Source of the DNA: Streptomyces beihaiensis
GTDB taxonomy: Bacteria > Actinomycetota > Actinomycetes > Streptomycetales > Streptomycetaceae
Length of the DNA: 62,476 nt
Direction: 5' to 3'
Assembly (NCBI RefSeq): GCF_026274175.1
Contig: NZ_JAPHNL010000168.1
Location: 1-62,476, forward strand
A program made the translations under genes and the position numbers. The number at the start of each line of letters is the position of its first letter. The stretch's first letter is position 1. The notes beneath the pieces were generated by a model. That model was not told where the DNA came from, ran no database searches, and saw only the letters and a program-made list of their open reading frames with translations. Shown here piece by piece: positions 7,617 to 17,195 of the stretch.

Positions 7617-9499
7617 CCGTACCGTTCGAACTGCCCGAGGAGAACCGGGAGCTGAGCCCGTACACCGGGTACACGCGCGCGCACTGGGAGGCCGTCGCCG
7701 ACGGGCTGCTGGAAGCGGCCTGGCGCTGGGCCACCCCCGAAGGCGCCCTGCTGGACCTGCCGGGCCGCCCGTCCGTCTCCGGAGTGCGCTCGGACGGGCT
7801 CGAAGGCTATGCCCGTACGTTCCTTGCGGCCGGGTTCCGGATCGCGGGCTCGGGCGGCAAGGACCCGGGCGGCCTGCTCGACCGGTACGCGCGCGGTCTG
7901 GCCGCCGGTACGCGCACACCGGGCCGCGACGACACCGAGTCGTGGCCGCTGATCCTCGACCATCACGTCCAGGGGCAGCCGATGGTCGAGTCGGCGTCGG
8001 TGGCGCTCGGCCTGATGCTGACCCGGCCGTGGCTGTGGGACCGGCTCGACGGCGACGTGCAGGACCGGGCCGAGCAGTGGCTGCGCGGCGCGCTCACGCA
8101 CGTCCCGGCGCCGAACAACTGGTACCTGTTCCCCTTCATGGTCGCGTCGTTCCTGGAATCGGTGGGCCGGGGCGACCACTCGACGCGCGGGGCGCGGGCG
8201 CGAGCCCTTGAGCTGCTGGAGACGTGGTACCGGGGCGACGGCTGGTACGCGGACGGGGACGGACGGGCCTTCGACCACTACAACGGGTGGGCCCTGCACC
8301 TGTATCCGCTGCTGCACGCGCAGCTGACGGGCGACGCGGAGCTTTCGGCGCGGTTCGGGCCGCGGTTGCGGCAGCACCTGGAGGGCTTCTCGCTGATGTT
8401 CGGCGCCGACGGCGCGCCGGTCCACTTCGGGCGGTCGCTGACCTACCGGTTCGCGGCGTCGGCGGCGCTCGGGATCGGCGCGGTCACCGGGCACACACCG
8501 CTGACACCGGGTGCCTCACGGCGGGTCGCGAGCGGGGCCCTGCGGTATTTCCTCGACCGCGGCGCGGTGACCGGCGACGGGCTGCTGAGCCTTGGCTGGC
8601 ACGGCCCGCACGCAGCGACGCTGCAACGTTACTCGGGCCCGGCGTCGCCGTACTGGGCGTCGAAGGGTTTCGTGGCGCTGCTCGCCCCGGAGGACGACCC
8701 GCTGTGGACGGCCCCCGAGGAGCCCGCGCCGAGCGAGGGCCCCGACCGGGTGCTCGCGCTGCCCGCGCCGGGCCTGCTGATCCAGTCGACGGGGGCCGAC
8801 GGGATCGTCCGCCTGCACAACCACGGCAGCGACCACGTCAGGCCGCACGAGGGCGAGACCGCGGACCTGGCGGACGCGCTGTACGGCCGCTCGGCCTACT
8901 CCACGCACACCGGCCCGACGTCCCCGGCCAACGTCCCCGACAACCACCTGGCTGTCGAGGTCGGCGGCGCCGCGAGCGTCCGCTGCCGGATCCGCGCGCT
9001 GGGCGCGGGGCAGGGCGAGGGCTGGGGCTGGGCGGCGTCCTGGCACCGCCCGGTGTTCGCCCCGGGTCCGCCGATGGTGCCGGGCCTGAGGGTGCAGAGC
9101 GTCACGGTGGCGCTCGGCCGCTTCGAACTGCGCGTGCACCGGGTGGTCGGAGCGCCGGCCGGGGCCCGGATCAGCCAGACCGGCTGGGCGACGCGGGCAC
9201 ACGGCTCCCAGCTGGCGGGCCTGTCCGGCTGGACGGGTTCGGACGAGGTACGGGCCCCGCAGGGCACGGCGTACGAGCCGTGGGTGCGGATCCCGCGCCT
9301 GACGGCAGACGCCGAGGGCACGGTGCTCCTCACGGCCCTGGCCTGTCTCGGTACGGCCCCGTCGACGCCGCCGCTCGCCGCCGCCGTCCGCGACGTCACG
9401 GTCTCCGACGGCGACCGGGAGGTGACGGTGACATGGTCGGACGGGGCGCGCACCGTGGTCGGATTCGAGCCGGTGCGGGTGACGCACGAAGGGACGTGA
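7613..9499 (+). CDS. DUF2264 domain protein
   Basis: Protein of 628 residues without signal peptide. The first ~360 residues (YTRAHWEAVADGLLEAAWRWA, DHHVQGQPMVESASVALGL, WYADGDGRAFDHYNGWALH) match the DUF2264 family, thought to fold as an alpha/alpha barrel like some glycoside hydrolases and lyases. A beta-rich C-terminal part follows. By family this suggests action on a carbohydrate, but no substrate is established. The start at 7613 is fixed by its ATGA overlap with the upstream dehydrogenase remnant. Decay of that partner may leave this gene without its pathway. Confidence 0.85.
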   Translation: MTVPFELPEENRELSPYTGYTRAHWEAVADGLLEAAWRWATPEGALLDLPGRPSVSGVRSDGLEGYARTFLAAGFRIAGSGGKDPGGLLDRYARGLAAGTRTPGRDDTESWPLILDHHVQGQPMVESASVALGLMLTRPWLWDRLDGDVQDRAEQWLRGALTHVPAPNNWYLFPFMVASFLESVGRGDHSTRGARARALELLETWYRGDGWYADGDGRAFDHYNGWALHLYPLLHAQLTGDAELSARFGPRLRQHLEGFSLMFGADGAPVHFGRSLTYRFAASAALGIGAVTGHTPLTPGASRRVASGALRYFLDRGAVTGDGLLSLGWHGPHAATLQRYSGPASPYWASKGFVALLAPEDDPLWTAPEEPAPSEGPDRVLALPAPGLLIQSTGADGIVRLHNHGSDHVRPHEGETADLADALYGRSAYSTHTGPTSPANVPDNHLAVEVGGAASVRCRIRALGAGQGEGWGWAASWHRPVFAPGPPMVPGLRVQSVTVALGRFELRVHRVVGAPAGARISQTGWATRAHGSQLAGLSGWTGSDEVRAPQGTAYEPWVRIPRLTADAEGTVLLTALACLGTAPSTPPLAAAVRDVTVSDGDREVTVTWSDGARTVVGFEPVRVTHEGT

Positions 9500-10147
9500 G
9501 GTGGTTCGGCGGGTGTGCCGGGGTTTTGTACGAGGCGCGGTGCACCTCCGGCGCCCCCGTACGCCGTCGTGAAACGGATCGTCCGGCGGGCGGCGGCCGG
9601 GCGGACGCTCCATGGTTCGGGCCGCGCGCCGGGTGTGGGCCTCGGTGGCCGGGAAGAGTTCCAGGACGGGCGACGCGGTCGGGCGTGGCCGTATGCGGCC
9701 CTCGTCGATGCCGCGCGCCGTGGCGAGACCGGGCGCGGCCGGTGCCGTGGCCGCTACGTAATGGCGAGTGACGGCACCGACCGCAGCCAGTGGCCCTCAG
9801 GGTGCCCGCCGTGGAAGAGGGCAGGACGTGCGTCGTACAACGCATTTTCCGGCCACATCGAACTATTTGCTGGCCCGGTCCCACTTGCTCTTCCCAAACA
9901 GCCCCTGAGGCACACGGGATGCCCGCCACCGGGAAATTTCAGCCACTTTCGAGCGGCTGGGCACAGGTGCCTCATGACTGCGTCAACTTCCCCGCAACCC
10001 ATGAAACCGGCAGGTGGGCGGCCCCGCGTGTTCCATCATGGCGCACCAACTGATCGTTTTCTTCGGGCAATGTTTATTACCAAAGGTGCTGGGAGTATTT
10101 AGACTGCTCAAGCTCAACTCGGCGTGTACAAAGAGGGATTACCCACC
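9500..10147. other. 648-bp intergenic region, no assignable gene
   Basis: Open frames here lack a good ribosome-binding site or recognisable domain. The last ~200 bases before the next gene are clearly richer in A+T than the surroundings (for example ATGTTTATTACC near 10070) and probably contain the promoter of the MmyB-type regulator. A minus-strand frame ending near 9754 contains DARPALFHGGHPEGHW and might be a gene scrap; I could not place it. Confidence 0.45.
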
Positions 10148-10969
10148 ATGAACAAGAAGGCGCTCCGCGCCCTGCTCCGTGAACGGCGCGCCCTCATAGC
10201 CCCCGAGTCCCACGGCTTCAGCCGGCCCACGGGACAGGGGCGGCGCGCGCCCGGGCTCTCCCAGCACCAGGTAGACCAGTTGCTGCACCGCACACTGGGC
10301 ACGTATCACCGGCTGGAGTCGGGAAGTTACCCGAACCCTCCGGCGGATCTGCTGCGCGACGTGGCGTGCCTGTTCGGGCTCAACGAACAGGAATGGGTCC
10401 TGTTGTGCCGGTACGCCCTGTTGCAGGATCCTCCTGGGCCACTGCACCAGTCGTCGGGCAAGGAGGTGCCCGGCGTATGGCAGGAAGCGGTCAACAGCGT
10501 GAGCCACATGGCGTACGTCTCGGACGCCTCGTGGGACCTCCTGGCCTGGAACCAGGCGTTCGCGGACCTGTTTCCCGACCACAGACCGCCCATGAACACC
10601 ATGCGGTGGATGCTTCTCGATCCGCAGGCCAGGTGCACTCTCGTCGACTGGTCCACCACGTGGGCGCCGCTCCTGCTGCCCCAGCTTCGGGTCGCTCTGG
10701 CCTCGCGCCCGGACGACGAGGTCCTGATCCAGATCGAGAAAGAAGTCGTGGCCGACCCGGAGGCCGGACCGCTGTACGAGGCCGGTGGCTCGGCGATCCA
10801 TCCGGACGGTGACGAGCGGCCGTTGCTGCACTCCAGGCTGGGGCCCGGCTGGGCGACGATGTGCGCCGCGCAGCCGTTGACCACGCCGGGGGCCCGCTTC
10901 ATGATCCTGATTTTCCACCCCGGCCCGCGCCGCCCTCAGCCGCGCACCCTCACTCTGTCGGCGGATTGA
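10148..10969 (+). CDS. XRE/MmyB-type helix-turn-helix regulator
   Basis: Protein of 273 residues. The N-terminal DNA-binding region has GRRAPGLSQHQVDQLLHRTL and TYHRLESGSYPNPP, the XRE fold seen in MmyB-like regulators. The C-terminal two-thirds (ASWDLLAWNQAFADLFP, then NTMRWMLLDPQAR) matches the MmyB ligand-binding domain, a PAS-like fold reported to hold a lipid-like ligand. MmyB itself activates methylenomycin synthesis. The gene lies 82 bp before a type III polyketide synthase on the same strand, so it is the likely local regulator. The start ATG follows GAGGGATTACCCACC. Confidence 0.85.
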   Translation: MNKKALRALLRERRALIAPESHGFSRPTGQGRRAPGLSQHQVDQLLHRTLGTYHRLESGSYPNPPADLLRDVACLFGLNEQEWVLLCRYALLQDPPGPLHQSSGKEVPGVWQEAVNSVSHMAYVSDASWDLLAWNQAFADLFPDHRPPMNTMRWMLLDPQARCTLVDWSTTWAPLLLPQLRVALASRPDDEVLIQIEKEVVADPEAGPLYEAGGSAIHPDGDERPLLHSRLGPGWATMCAAQPLTTPGARFMILIFHPGPRRPQPRTLTLSAD

Positions 10970-11051
10970 CCCCGGACACTTCTTCACCAACTGCCGCTGA
11001 CGTAGGTTGAAATGGCCCCCCGACCCACCTCGCACTCATGGGAGCCACCAC

Positions 11052-12092
11052 ATGCCTGCCTACGTGTCCCGCCCGCGCACCGTTCTCGGTGCCCACAAAG
11101 TGACCACCGACGAGATCGCCGACGACATACGCGCGAACCATCAGGGCCATCCCAGACTCAACGCCTCGGTGCGCGCCGTGCAAGGGTGCGGAGTACGGTC
11201 CCGTTACTTCACGCGACCGCTCTCCTCCGCCACCGTCTCCGGCACGGACGGCATCGAGGAACGCGCCCTCGGGGCGTTCGCCGACGCGCTCGATCTGGCC
11301 GAGCAGGCGGCGAAGGCGGCGCTCGGCGAGGCCGGCCTGGCGGCGACGGACATCGACGCCGTCGTCACCACGCACTCCACCAGCTGGGCCGTGCCCAACC
11401 TGGACGTGCTCCTCGTCAGTCGGCTCGGTATGCGCCCCACGGTCCGTTCCGTGCCGCAGATGTCCCTCGCGTGCACGGGCGGCGCCAAGTCGCTGATCCG
11501 TGCCACCGACCTGGTGGCCGCGCGCCCCGGCGACAAGGTGCTCGTGGTCGCCGCGGAGGTGCTGTCGGCGATCTACCACCACGACGACGACGGCATGGAG
11601 GCGATGATCTACAAGGCTCTGTTCGGTGACTCGGCGGGGGCCGCCGTGGTCAGCGGTGAGCCTCTGGGCCCGGGGCTGGCCGTCGAGGACAGCTTCGAAC
11701 ACGTCCTGCCGGACGCGGCGCGGGACCTGAGCGGCCGGATCACCTCCGCGGGGCTGCACTTCGACGCCACGCGGCGGGGCCGGACCGCGTTCCGCGAGGT
11801 GCTGCCGACGCTGACCGACTGGCTCGGCGCGCGCCGCACCGACTTCCCCGTCCTGCACCCCGGCAGCGCGCCCATCATCACCGAGACGGCGACCGCCCTC
11901 GGACTCGACGCCGACTCGGCTCACCATTCCCTGGACACGCTCACCCATGAGGGCAACCTCGGCGGGGTGAGCGTTCTGCGCGTCCTCGAACGCACGCATG
12001 ACGCTCCCCCCGCGGCGGGTGACCGCGGCACGATGGTCGCCTACGGCCCCGGTTTCACCACCGCCGCGCTCCACGGGCACTGGCACGCGTGA
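11052..12092 (+). CDS. Type III polyketide synthase (chalcone-synthase-like)
   Basis: Ketosynthase of 346 residues. The catalytic triad is complete and at family spacing: Cys141 in MSLACTGGA, His269 in FPVLHPGSAPI and Asn302 in THEGNLGG; the late AYGPGFT loop is the GFGPG-type signature. These enzymes condense malonyl-CoA onto a starter and cyclise the product, giving pyrones, resorcinols or naphthalenes. The starter cannot be read from the sequence. The triad asparagine and GxGPG-type loop separate it from KAS III (FabH). Start 11052 follows GGGAGCC. It sits between the MmyB-type regulator and a membrane acyltransferase. Confidence 0.88.
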   Translation: MPAYVSRPRTVLGAHKVTTDEIADDIRANHQGHPRLNASVRAVQGCGVRSRYFTRPLSSATVSGTDGIEERALGAFADALDLAEQAAKAALGEAGLAATDIDAVVTTHSTSWAVPNLDVLLVSRLGMRPTVRSVPQMSLACTGGAKSLIRATDLVAARPGDKVLVVAAEVLSAIYHHDDDGMEAMIYKALFGDSAGAAVVSGEPLGPGLAVEDSFEHVLPDAARDLSGRITSAGLHFDATRRGRTAFREVLPTLTDWLGARRTDFPVLHPGSAPIITETATALGLDADSAHHSLDTLTHEGNLGGVSVLRVLERTHDAPPAAGDRGTMVAYGPGFTTAALHGHWHA

Positions 12093-12211
12093 GGGCGGCG
12101 CCGCGCTCGCCTCACCGGTTCACTTGTGCCACCGCCCCCCACGCATGCCACGGTCGGCCCGGGGTAGTCGGGGGCCCGGTAGTCGTACGCGAGACAGACG
12201 CAGGGAGCCAC

Positions 12212-13318
12212 ATGGCACGGCAAGGCGCGCCGGAGACCGAGGGCGCGGGCACAGGTCCGGGCGCGGGCACAGGACGCGAGTCGTACTTCGACAACGTGAA
12301 GTTCCTCACGATCGTCCTGGTCGCGTGCGGGCACGCGTGGGAGCCACTGACGTACGGGAGTCGTGCCGTCACCGCGGTCTATCTGACCGTGTACGCCTTC
12401 CACATGCCGGCGTTCGCGCTCGTCTCGGGGTATTTCTCGCGCTCCTTCGACATGGCTCCCAGACGCCTGAAACGGCTGGTGACCGGTGTGGCGGTGCCCT
12501 ACGTCGTCTTCGAGATGGCCTACACCCTGTTCTACCGGTGGTGGCAGGACGATCCGGGCTATCCGATCAGCCTGACCGATCCGTGGTTCCTGATGTGGTT
12601 CCTGATGGCCCTGTTCATCTGGCGGCTGTCGACACCGCTGTGGCTGCGGCTGCGCCACCCCGTCGCCCTCTCGTTGCTCGTGGCCGCGCTCGCCTCGACG
12701 TCACCGGGAACCGGCGACGACCTCTCGCTCCAACGGGTCCTGCAGTTCCTGCCGTTCTTCGTGCTCGGCCTCGTGCTGCGGCCCGAGCACTTCTCGCGAC
12801 TGCGCACCTGGCGGGTGCGGACCGCCGCCGTGCCGGTCGCCGTCGCGGCGCTCGTGACCGCCTACTGGGCGGCTCCCTGGTTCGAGGCGGGCTGGTTCTA
12901 CCACCGCGGGAGCGTGGCGGGGCGCGGGGTGCCCGCCTGGTGGGGGTTGTTCACGACGCCCGCCCTGTTCGTCCTCTCGCTGCTCCTCACCGCGTGTTTC
13001 CTGGCGTGGGTGCCGGGTCGGCGGATGTGGTTCACGGTGCTCGGCGCGGGGACCGTCTACGGGTATCTGCTGCACGGTTTCGTCATCAAGGCCTCGCGCT
13101 TCGGGAACTGGTACGACCATCCGTGGCTGCACACCCCGGCCGGTGAAGTGGCGGTGACCGCGGCCGCGGCGGCCGGCGTGTCGCTGCTGTGCACCTCTCC
13201 GGTGCGGCGGGTGTTCCGGTTCGTCGTCGAACCGCGCATGGAGTGGGCGTTCCGCGCGCCCGCGGGCCCTCCGGCGCTCCGGCCGACCCCGCCGAAGGTC
13301 ACCTCAGGCGCCGGCTGA
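12212..13318 (+). CDS. Integral-membrane acyltransferase (acyltransferase-3 family)
   Basis: Protein of 368 residues with about ten hydrophobic segments. The opening YFDNVKFLTIVLVACGHAWE carries the family's conserved histidine after the first membrane helix, and HMPAFALVSGYFSRS is the second conserved stretch. Such proteins O-acylate sugars or other acceptors at the membrane. It follows the polyketide synthase by 119 bp on the same strand, so it could acylate the product, or be an unrelated neighbour. The start at 12212 (GGGAGCC before the ATG) is preferred to an in-frame start at 12089 that would add an unlikely Pro/His-rich leader. Confidence 0.82.
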   Translation: MARQGAPETEGAGTGPGAGTGRESYFDNVKFLTIVLVACGHAWEPLTYGSRAVTAVYLTVYAFHMPAFALVSGYFSRSFDMAPRRLKRLVTGVAVPYVVFEMAYTLFYRWWQDDPGYPISLTDPWFLMWFLMALFIWRLSTPLWLRLRHPVALSLLVAALASTSPGTGDDLSLQRVLQFLPFFVLGLVLRPEHFSRLRTWRVRTAAVPVAVAALVTAYWAAPWFEAGWFYHRGSVAGRGVPAWWGLFTTPALFVLSLLLTACFLAWVPGRRMWFTVLGAGTVYGYLLHGFVIKASRFGNWYDHPWLHTPAGEVAVTAAAAAGVSLLCTSPVRRVFRFVVEPRMEWAFRAPAGPPALRPTPPKVTSGAG

Positions 13319-13696
13319 CCGCATGTGCCGACGCGAGCAGGCACCGCGTGCCAGGGCTTGCGACCCCGGCAAGTTCCGCCGGACAGAACACCCGGGTCGT
13401 CCTGCCCGACGTCGGTGGTGATGCCGCAGGTCCACGCGGCGGCGAGCACGGACCGTGCGCGGGCCGCCGTGGTGGGCACGGCGGTAGCGAACTGACGGAC
13501 ACTCATCCCCAATCTCCACGAGGTGGCCCTGCCCAACCGCTCCGGGATTCGTGCCGCCGGTTCACAGGGCCCGTGCGGATGCCCCACTGGGCGACCTTGT
13601 GCGCCGTGCGCCACCGCCATGCCTCAACACCACGCGAACGGGGGGTGAATATGCCATCCGCCCCCGTGATGCGCCCCGGGGCGGCATCATGCGGCC
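13319..13696. other. 378-bp intergenic region, no assignable gene
   Basis: A minus-strand frame begins with an ATG near 13507 (MSVRQFATAVPTTAARA) behind a GGAGATTGGGG sequence, but after about 70 codons it only continues through the antisense of the acyltransferase. It may be a scrap of a lost gene. I see nothing else I can support. Confidence 0.4.
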
Positions 13697-13987
13697 ATGG
13701 ACGGCACGGCGCTTGTGCGCGAACTCTTCACGCCCGACGAGTACGACGCGGTCCGCAGCCACGCGGACCAATTGGGCCTGTCCGTGACCGAGTACGTACG
13801 CCGCTCGGCCGCCGAACGCGCCCTTGAGCGGCTGCATCTGACCGAGGCCATCGAGGCGCAGGCGCTTCGCCTCGGGAAGCCTCCGATACCGCGCGTCGAG
13901 CGTGCGCGGGGCGCCGACGGACCCTCGTCGGCGCCCGCGCTCGACCGGTTCCTCGACGCCCTCGCCCATCCCGGGGAGACCGGCTGA
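13697..13987 (+). CDS. Small protein with a ribbon-helix-helix-like N-terminus
   Basis: Ninety-six residues. The first half (LFTPDEYDAVRSHADQLGLS, then VTEYVRRSAAERAL) resembles the ribbon-helix-helix DNA-binding fold of small antitoxin and relaxosome proteins. The remainder is helical, then Pro-rich. No toxin-like partner lies beside it. The role is unknown; the fold assignment is from pattern only. Confidence 0.6.
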   Translation: MDGTALVRELFTPDEYDAVRSHADQLGLSVTEYVRRSAAERALERLHLTEAIEAQALRLGKPPIPRVERARGADGPSSAPALDRFLDALAHPGETG

Positions 13988-14008
13988 CGCCCGCGGCCGA
14001 CTCTCGGC

Positions 14009-14653
14009 TCAGTGGCCGCGGGCGATCCACTCCCCCAGGTGCGGCGACTCCTGGCCGACGGTCGTGGTGTCGCCGTGTCCGGTGCGTACGACGGTCTCGG
14101 GCGGCAGCGTGAGCAGTTTCGTGCGGATCGACTCGACGATGACCGAAAAGTCGCTGAACGTGCGGCCGGTGGCGCCGGGGCCGCCCTTGAACAGGGTGTC
14201 GCCGGTGAACACCGTGCCGAGTGCGGGCGCGTACAGGCTCACCGCGCCGTGGCAGTGCCCCGGCGTGTGCAGCACGGTCAGTTCCACGCCCGCCACGGTC
14301 AGGCGCTGCCCGTCGGCCAGTTCGCCGTCGGGGGCGCGGTCCGGGTGCGTACGCTTCCACAGCTCGGTGTCGGCCGGGTGCAGCAGGATCGGGGCGCCGG
14401 TGCGGGCGGCCAGCTCGGGCGCCGCGTCGATGTGGTCGTCGTGCGCGTGGGTGCACACGATGGCCGCCAGGCGTCGCCGGCCGACCGCCTCGGCGATCGC
14501 CTCCGCGTCGTGGGCGGCGTCGACCACGACGACCTCGTCGTCGTTCCCGACGAGCCACACGTTGTTGTCGACGTCCCAGGTGCCGCCGTCGAGCGAGAAC
14601 GTGCCCGACGTCACCAGGCGCTCGATCCGGGCCGCAGCGGGGGCGCCCGTCAT
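14009..14653 (-). CDS. Metallo-beta-lactamase-fold hydrolase, partner of MscR
   Basis: Protein of 214 residues with the dinuclear metal motif HAHDDH at 69-74 and further ligands in [16 protein letters not shown] and RTGHGD. This is the glyoxalase-II-like branch of the fold. Its ATG overlaps the stop of the upstream mycothiol-dependent formaldehyde dehydrogenase, so the two are cotranslated. By context it probably hydrolyses S-formylmycothiol, the dehydrogenase product, releasing formate and mycothiol; that assignment is inference from the widespread gene pair. Confidence 0.85.
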   Translation of the reverse strand: MTGAPAAARIERLVTSGTFSLDGGTWDVDNNVWLVGNDDEVVVVDAAHDAEAIAEAVGRRRLAAIVCTHAHDDHIDAAPELAARTGAPILLHPADTELWKRTHPDRAPDGELADGQRLTVAGVELTVLHTPGHCHGAVSLYAPALGTVFTGDTLFKGGPGATGRTFSDFSVIVESIRTKLLTLPPETVVRTGHGDTTTVGQESPHLGEWIARGH

Positions 14654-15738
14654 CGGAACACCACCACCGAGCGCAGGACGTCGCCGTGGTGCATCCGCTC
14701 GAACGCCTTCTCCACATCCTCCAGGGCGATCGTCTCGGTCACGAACGCGTCGAGGTCCAGGCGGCCTTGCAGATACAGGTCGATGAGCATCGGGAAGTCG
14801 CGCGAGGGCAGGCAGTCCCCGTACCAGGACGACTTGAGCGCGCCGCCGCGCCCGAACACGTCGAGCAGCGGCAGATCGATGCGCATCTGTGGGGTCGGCA
14901 CGCCGACGAGGACCACGGTTCCGGCCAGGTCCCGCGCGTAGAATGCCTGTTCGTACGTCTCCGGACGGCCGACCGCCTCGATGACGACATCGGCGCCGAA
15001 CCCGCCGGTCAGCTCCCGTACCGCCTCGACCGGGTCGGCGGTACGCGAGTTGACGGTGTGTGTGGCACCGAGCTCACGCGCCGTGGTGAGCTTCTTGTCG
15101 TCGATGTCGACCGCGATGATCTTCGCGGCTCCGGCGAGCCGGGAGCCGACCACGGCTGCGTCGCCCACGCCGCCGCAGCCGATGACGGCGACCGAGTCGC
15201 CGCGCCCCACGCCTCCGGTGTTGATGGCGGCGCCGATGCCCGCCATCACGCCGCAGCCGAGCAGCCCGGCCGCCGCGGGCGAGGCCGCCGGGTCGACCTT
15301 GGTGCACTGTCCGGCCGCCACCAGCGTCTTCTCGGCGAACGCCCCGATGCCGAGCGCGGGCGACAGTTCGGTCCCGTCGGCCAGCGTCATCTTCTGCTTC
15401 GCGTTGTGCGTGTCGAAGCAGTACTGAGGGCGGCCCCGGCGGCAGGCGCGGCACTGGCCGCACACCGCACGCCAGTTGAGGATCACGTAGTCGCCGGGTG
15501 TCACCTCGGTGACGCCCTCGCCCACCGACTCGACGACTCCGGCGGCCTCGTGGCCCAGCAGGAACGGGAAATCGTCGTTGATCCCGCCCTCCCGGTAGTG
15601 CAGATCCGTGTGGCACACCCCGCACGCCCGGATGTCGACCACCGCCTCACCAGGTCCCGGATCGGGCACGGTGATCGTCTCGATCTCGACCGGCGCGCCC
15701 TTGGTCCGCGCGATCACGCCCCGCACCTGCTGTGCCAT
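14650..15738 (-). CDS. mscR: S-(hydroxymethyl)mycothiol dehydrogenase (formaldehyde / S-nitrosomycothiol reductase)
   Basis: Zinc alcohol dehydrogenase of 362 residues. Catalytic zinc ligands are Cys42 in [10 protein letters not shown] and the later GHEAAG glutamate/histidine pair. The structural zinc lobe is [15 protein letters not shown] near 94-108, and the NAD loop is [12 protein letters not shown]. Sequence character matches the mycothiol-dependent class III enzyme of actinobacteria, which oxidises the formaldehyde-mycothiol adduct and can reduce S-nitrosomycothiol. The overlapping hydrolase gene downstream supports a two-step formaldehyde detoxification operon. The upstream region 15739-15860 is shared with the divergent FetB-like gene. 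Confidence 0.9.
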   Translation of the reverse strand: MAQQVRGVIARTKGAPVEIETITVPDPGPGEAVVDIRACGVCHTDLHYREGGINDDFPFLLGHEAAGVVESVGEGVTEVTPGDYVILNWRAVCGQCRACRRGRPQYCFDTHNAKQKMTLADGTELSPALGIGAFAEKTLVAAGQCTKVDPAASPAAAGLLGCGVMAGIGAAINTGGVGRGDSVAVIGCGGVGDAAVVGSRLAGAAKIIAVDIDDKKLTTARELGATHTVNSRTADPVEAVRELTGGFGADVVIEAVGRPETYEQAFYARDLAGTVVLVGVPTPQMRIDLPLLDVFGRGGALKSSWYGDCLPSRDFPMLIDLYLQGRLDLDAFVTETIALEDVEKAFERMHHGDVLRSVVVFR

Positions 15739-15860
15739 GACGGTCAGCCCTCTTTCTCGTCGCGTCGACTCTCACGCTTGGTTGTCGCCCGCCCATCGTC
15801 GCGCACGGACGCCGGGCACCGCACCACCGGCGCAAAGGCGCGGCGCTCTACGCTGCACGC

Positions 15861-16676
15861 GTGCGTGAGCGAATCGTGGTGGCGGCCACCCTGCTGCCCG
15901 TGGGGCGCGGCCTCGCGGCCGCCCTGGTCGTCCTGTTGCTGCTGGCCATGACGGCCGCCGCGGTGTTCCGGCTCGCACCGGACGGGTCCCGGCGCCGGGC
16001 GCGGGACATCGCGGTCGCGGGGGTGCGAGCCGCGCTCCAGCTCGCCGGGGTGTCGGTGGTGATCGGCTGGGTGGTGCACCACGGGGCGGCGCTCGTCGGC
16101 TTCCTGCTGCTGATGTTCGCGGTGGCGGCGCGGACAGCCGGCCGCCGCGTCACGCGCGACCGCAGCTGGGTGTGGGCGGCGGTGCCGATCGGTGCCCCGG
16201 TGGCGCCGGTCGTCGGCTCGCTGGTCGCCTGTGGTCTGCTGCCGCCGCGGGGCATCGCCGTCGTCCCGGTCACCGGCATCCTCATCGGCGGCGCGCTCAC
16301 GGCGACCGTGCTCGCGGGACGCCGCGCCCTCGACGAACTCACGGCCCGCCGGGGCGAGGTGGAGGCGTGCCTGGCGCTCGGACTGCTGCCCCGCGACGCC
16401 CGCCTGGAGATCGCGCGGCCCGCGGCGTCGGACGCCCTGCTGCCCGGCCTCGACCAGACGCGCACGGTGGGGCTCGTGACGCTGCCGGGCGCGTTCGTCG
16501 GCATGCTGCTCGGCGGCGCGTCGCCGGTCATGGCCGGGGCCGTGCAACTCTTCGTCCTGGTCGCGCTGATGGCGGTGCAGGCGTGCGCCGTGGCGGTCAC
16601 GGTGGAGCTGATCGGACGCGGGCGGCTGCGCCGTCAGGGCCAGGACACGTCCGAGTGGGCGGGGGCCGGGACCTAA
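15861..16676 (+). CDS. FetB-like (UPF0014) integral membrane protein
   Basis: Protein of 271 residues with about seven hydrophobic helices. The AGVRAALQLAGVSVVIGWVV segment and the conserved late block (EIARPAASDALLPGLDQTRT, then VGLVTLPGAFVGMLLGG) are signatures of UPF0014/FetB, the permease of an iron-exporting ABC system. No FetA ATPase gene lies next to it, so the transport role is uncertain. It begins with GTG at 15861. The next gene, glutathione peroxidase, starts 9 bp after its stop, so the two are probably cotranscribed. Confidence 0.8.
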   Translation: MRERIVVAATLLPVGRGLAAALVVLLLLAMTAAAVFRLAPDGSRRRARDIAVAGVRAALQLAGVSVVIGWVVHHGAALVGFLLLMFAVAARTAGRRVTRDRSWVWAAVPIGAPVAPVVGSLVACGLLPPRGIAVVPVTGILIGGALTATVLAGRRALDELTARRGEVEACLALGLLPRDARLEIARPAASDALLPGLDQTRTVGLVTLPGAFVGMLLGGASPVMAGAVQLFVLVALMAVQACAVAVTVELIGRGRLRRQGQDTSEWAGAGT

Positions 16677-16685
16677 CATCGCCCC

Positions 16686-17180
16686 ATGTCTGTTTTCGAG
16701 AACATCCGGATCGGCTCTCTCCAGGGCGGCGAGACCGACCTCGCACAGTACGACGGCCGCGCCGTCCTCGTCGTCAACGTCGCCTCCAAGTGCGGCCTGA
16801 CTCCGCAGTACACGGCGCTGGAACAGCTACAGGAGCAGTACGCGGCCCGGGGCCTGACCGTCCTCGGGGTGCCGTGCAACCAGTTCATGGGCCAGGAGCC
16901 GGGCAGCGCCGACGAGATCGCCGCGTTCTGCTCGGCCACGTACGGGGTGACCTTTCCGATGACGGAGAAGGTCGAGGTCAACGGCCCCGGCCGGCACGCG
17001 CTCTACGCGAACCTCGTCGACGCGCCGGACGCGGAGGGCCACACCGGCGACATCCGCTGGAACTTCGAGAAGTTCCTGGTCGGCCGCTCCGGCGAGGTCG
17101 TCGCGCGGTTCGCCCCGCAGACGACGCCGGACGCGCCGGAGGTCGTCGCGGCGATCGAGAAGGAGCTCGGCGCGGCCTGA
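16686..17180 (+). CDS. Glutathione-peroxidase-family thiol peroxidase
   Basis: Cytosolic peroxidase of 164 residues. The catalytic residue is Cys36 in NVASKCGLTPQY, a cysteine and not selenocysteine. The other conserved tetrad positions are visible in VPCNQFMGQEPG (Gln) and RWNFEKFLV (Trp, Asn). Actinobacteria lack glutathione, so the electron donor is probably thioredoxin or mycothiol-linked; that is inference. It follows the FetB-like gene by 9 bp. Confidence 0.92.
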   Translation: MSVFENIRIGSLQGGETDLAQYDGRAVLVVNVASKCGLTPQYTALEQLQEQYAARGLTVLGVPCNQFMGQEPGSADEIAAFCSATYGVTFPMTEKVEVNGPGRHALYANLVDAPDAEGHTGDIRWNFEKFLVGRSGEVVARFAPQTTPDAPEVVAAIEKELGAA

Positions 17181-17195
17181 GCCGATCGGCGGCCC

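Noticed and set aside
9396-10002. Minus-strand frames before the MmyB-type regulator
   Set aside because: Phrases such as DARPALFHGGHPEGHW look protein-like, but there is no start with a ribosome-binding site and I cannot match a family, so I left the region as unassigned.
11052-12092. Calling this gene FabH (KAS III)
   Set aside because: The catalytic triad spacing and the late GPGF loop fit type III polyketide synthases, and no fatty-acid synthesis genes are adjacent.
16686-17180. Possible selenocysteine glutathione peroxidase
   Set aside because: The catalytic position is an ordinary TGC cysteine codon (residue 36), and no in-frame TGA lies at the active site.
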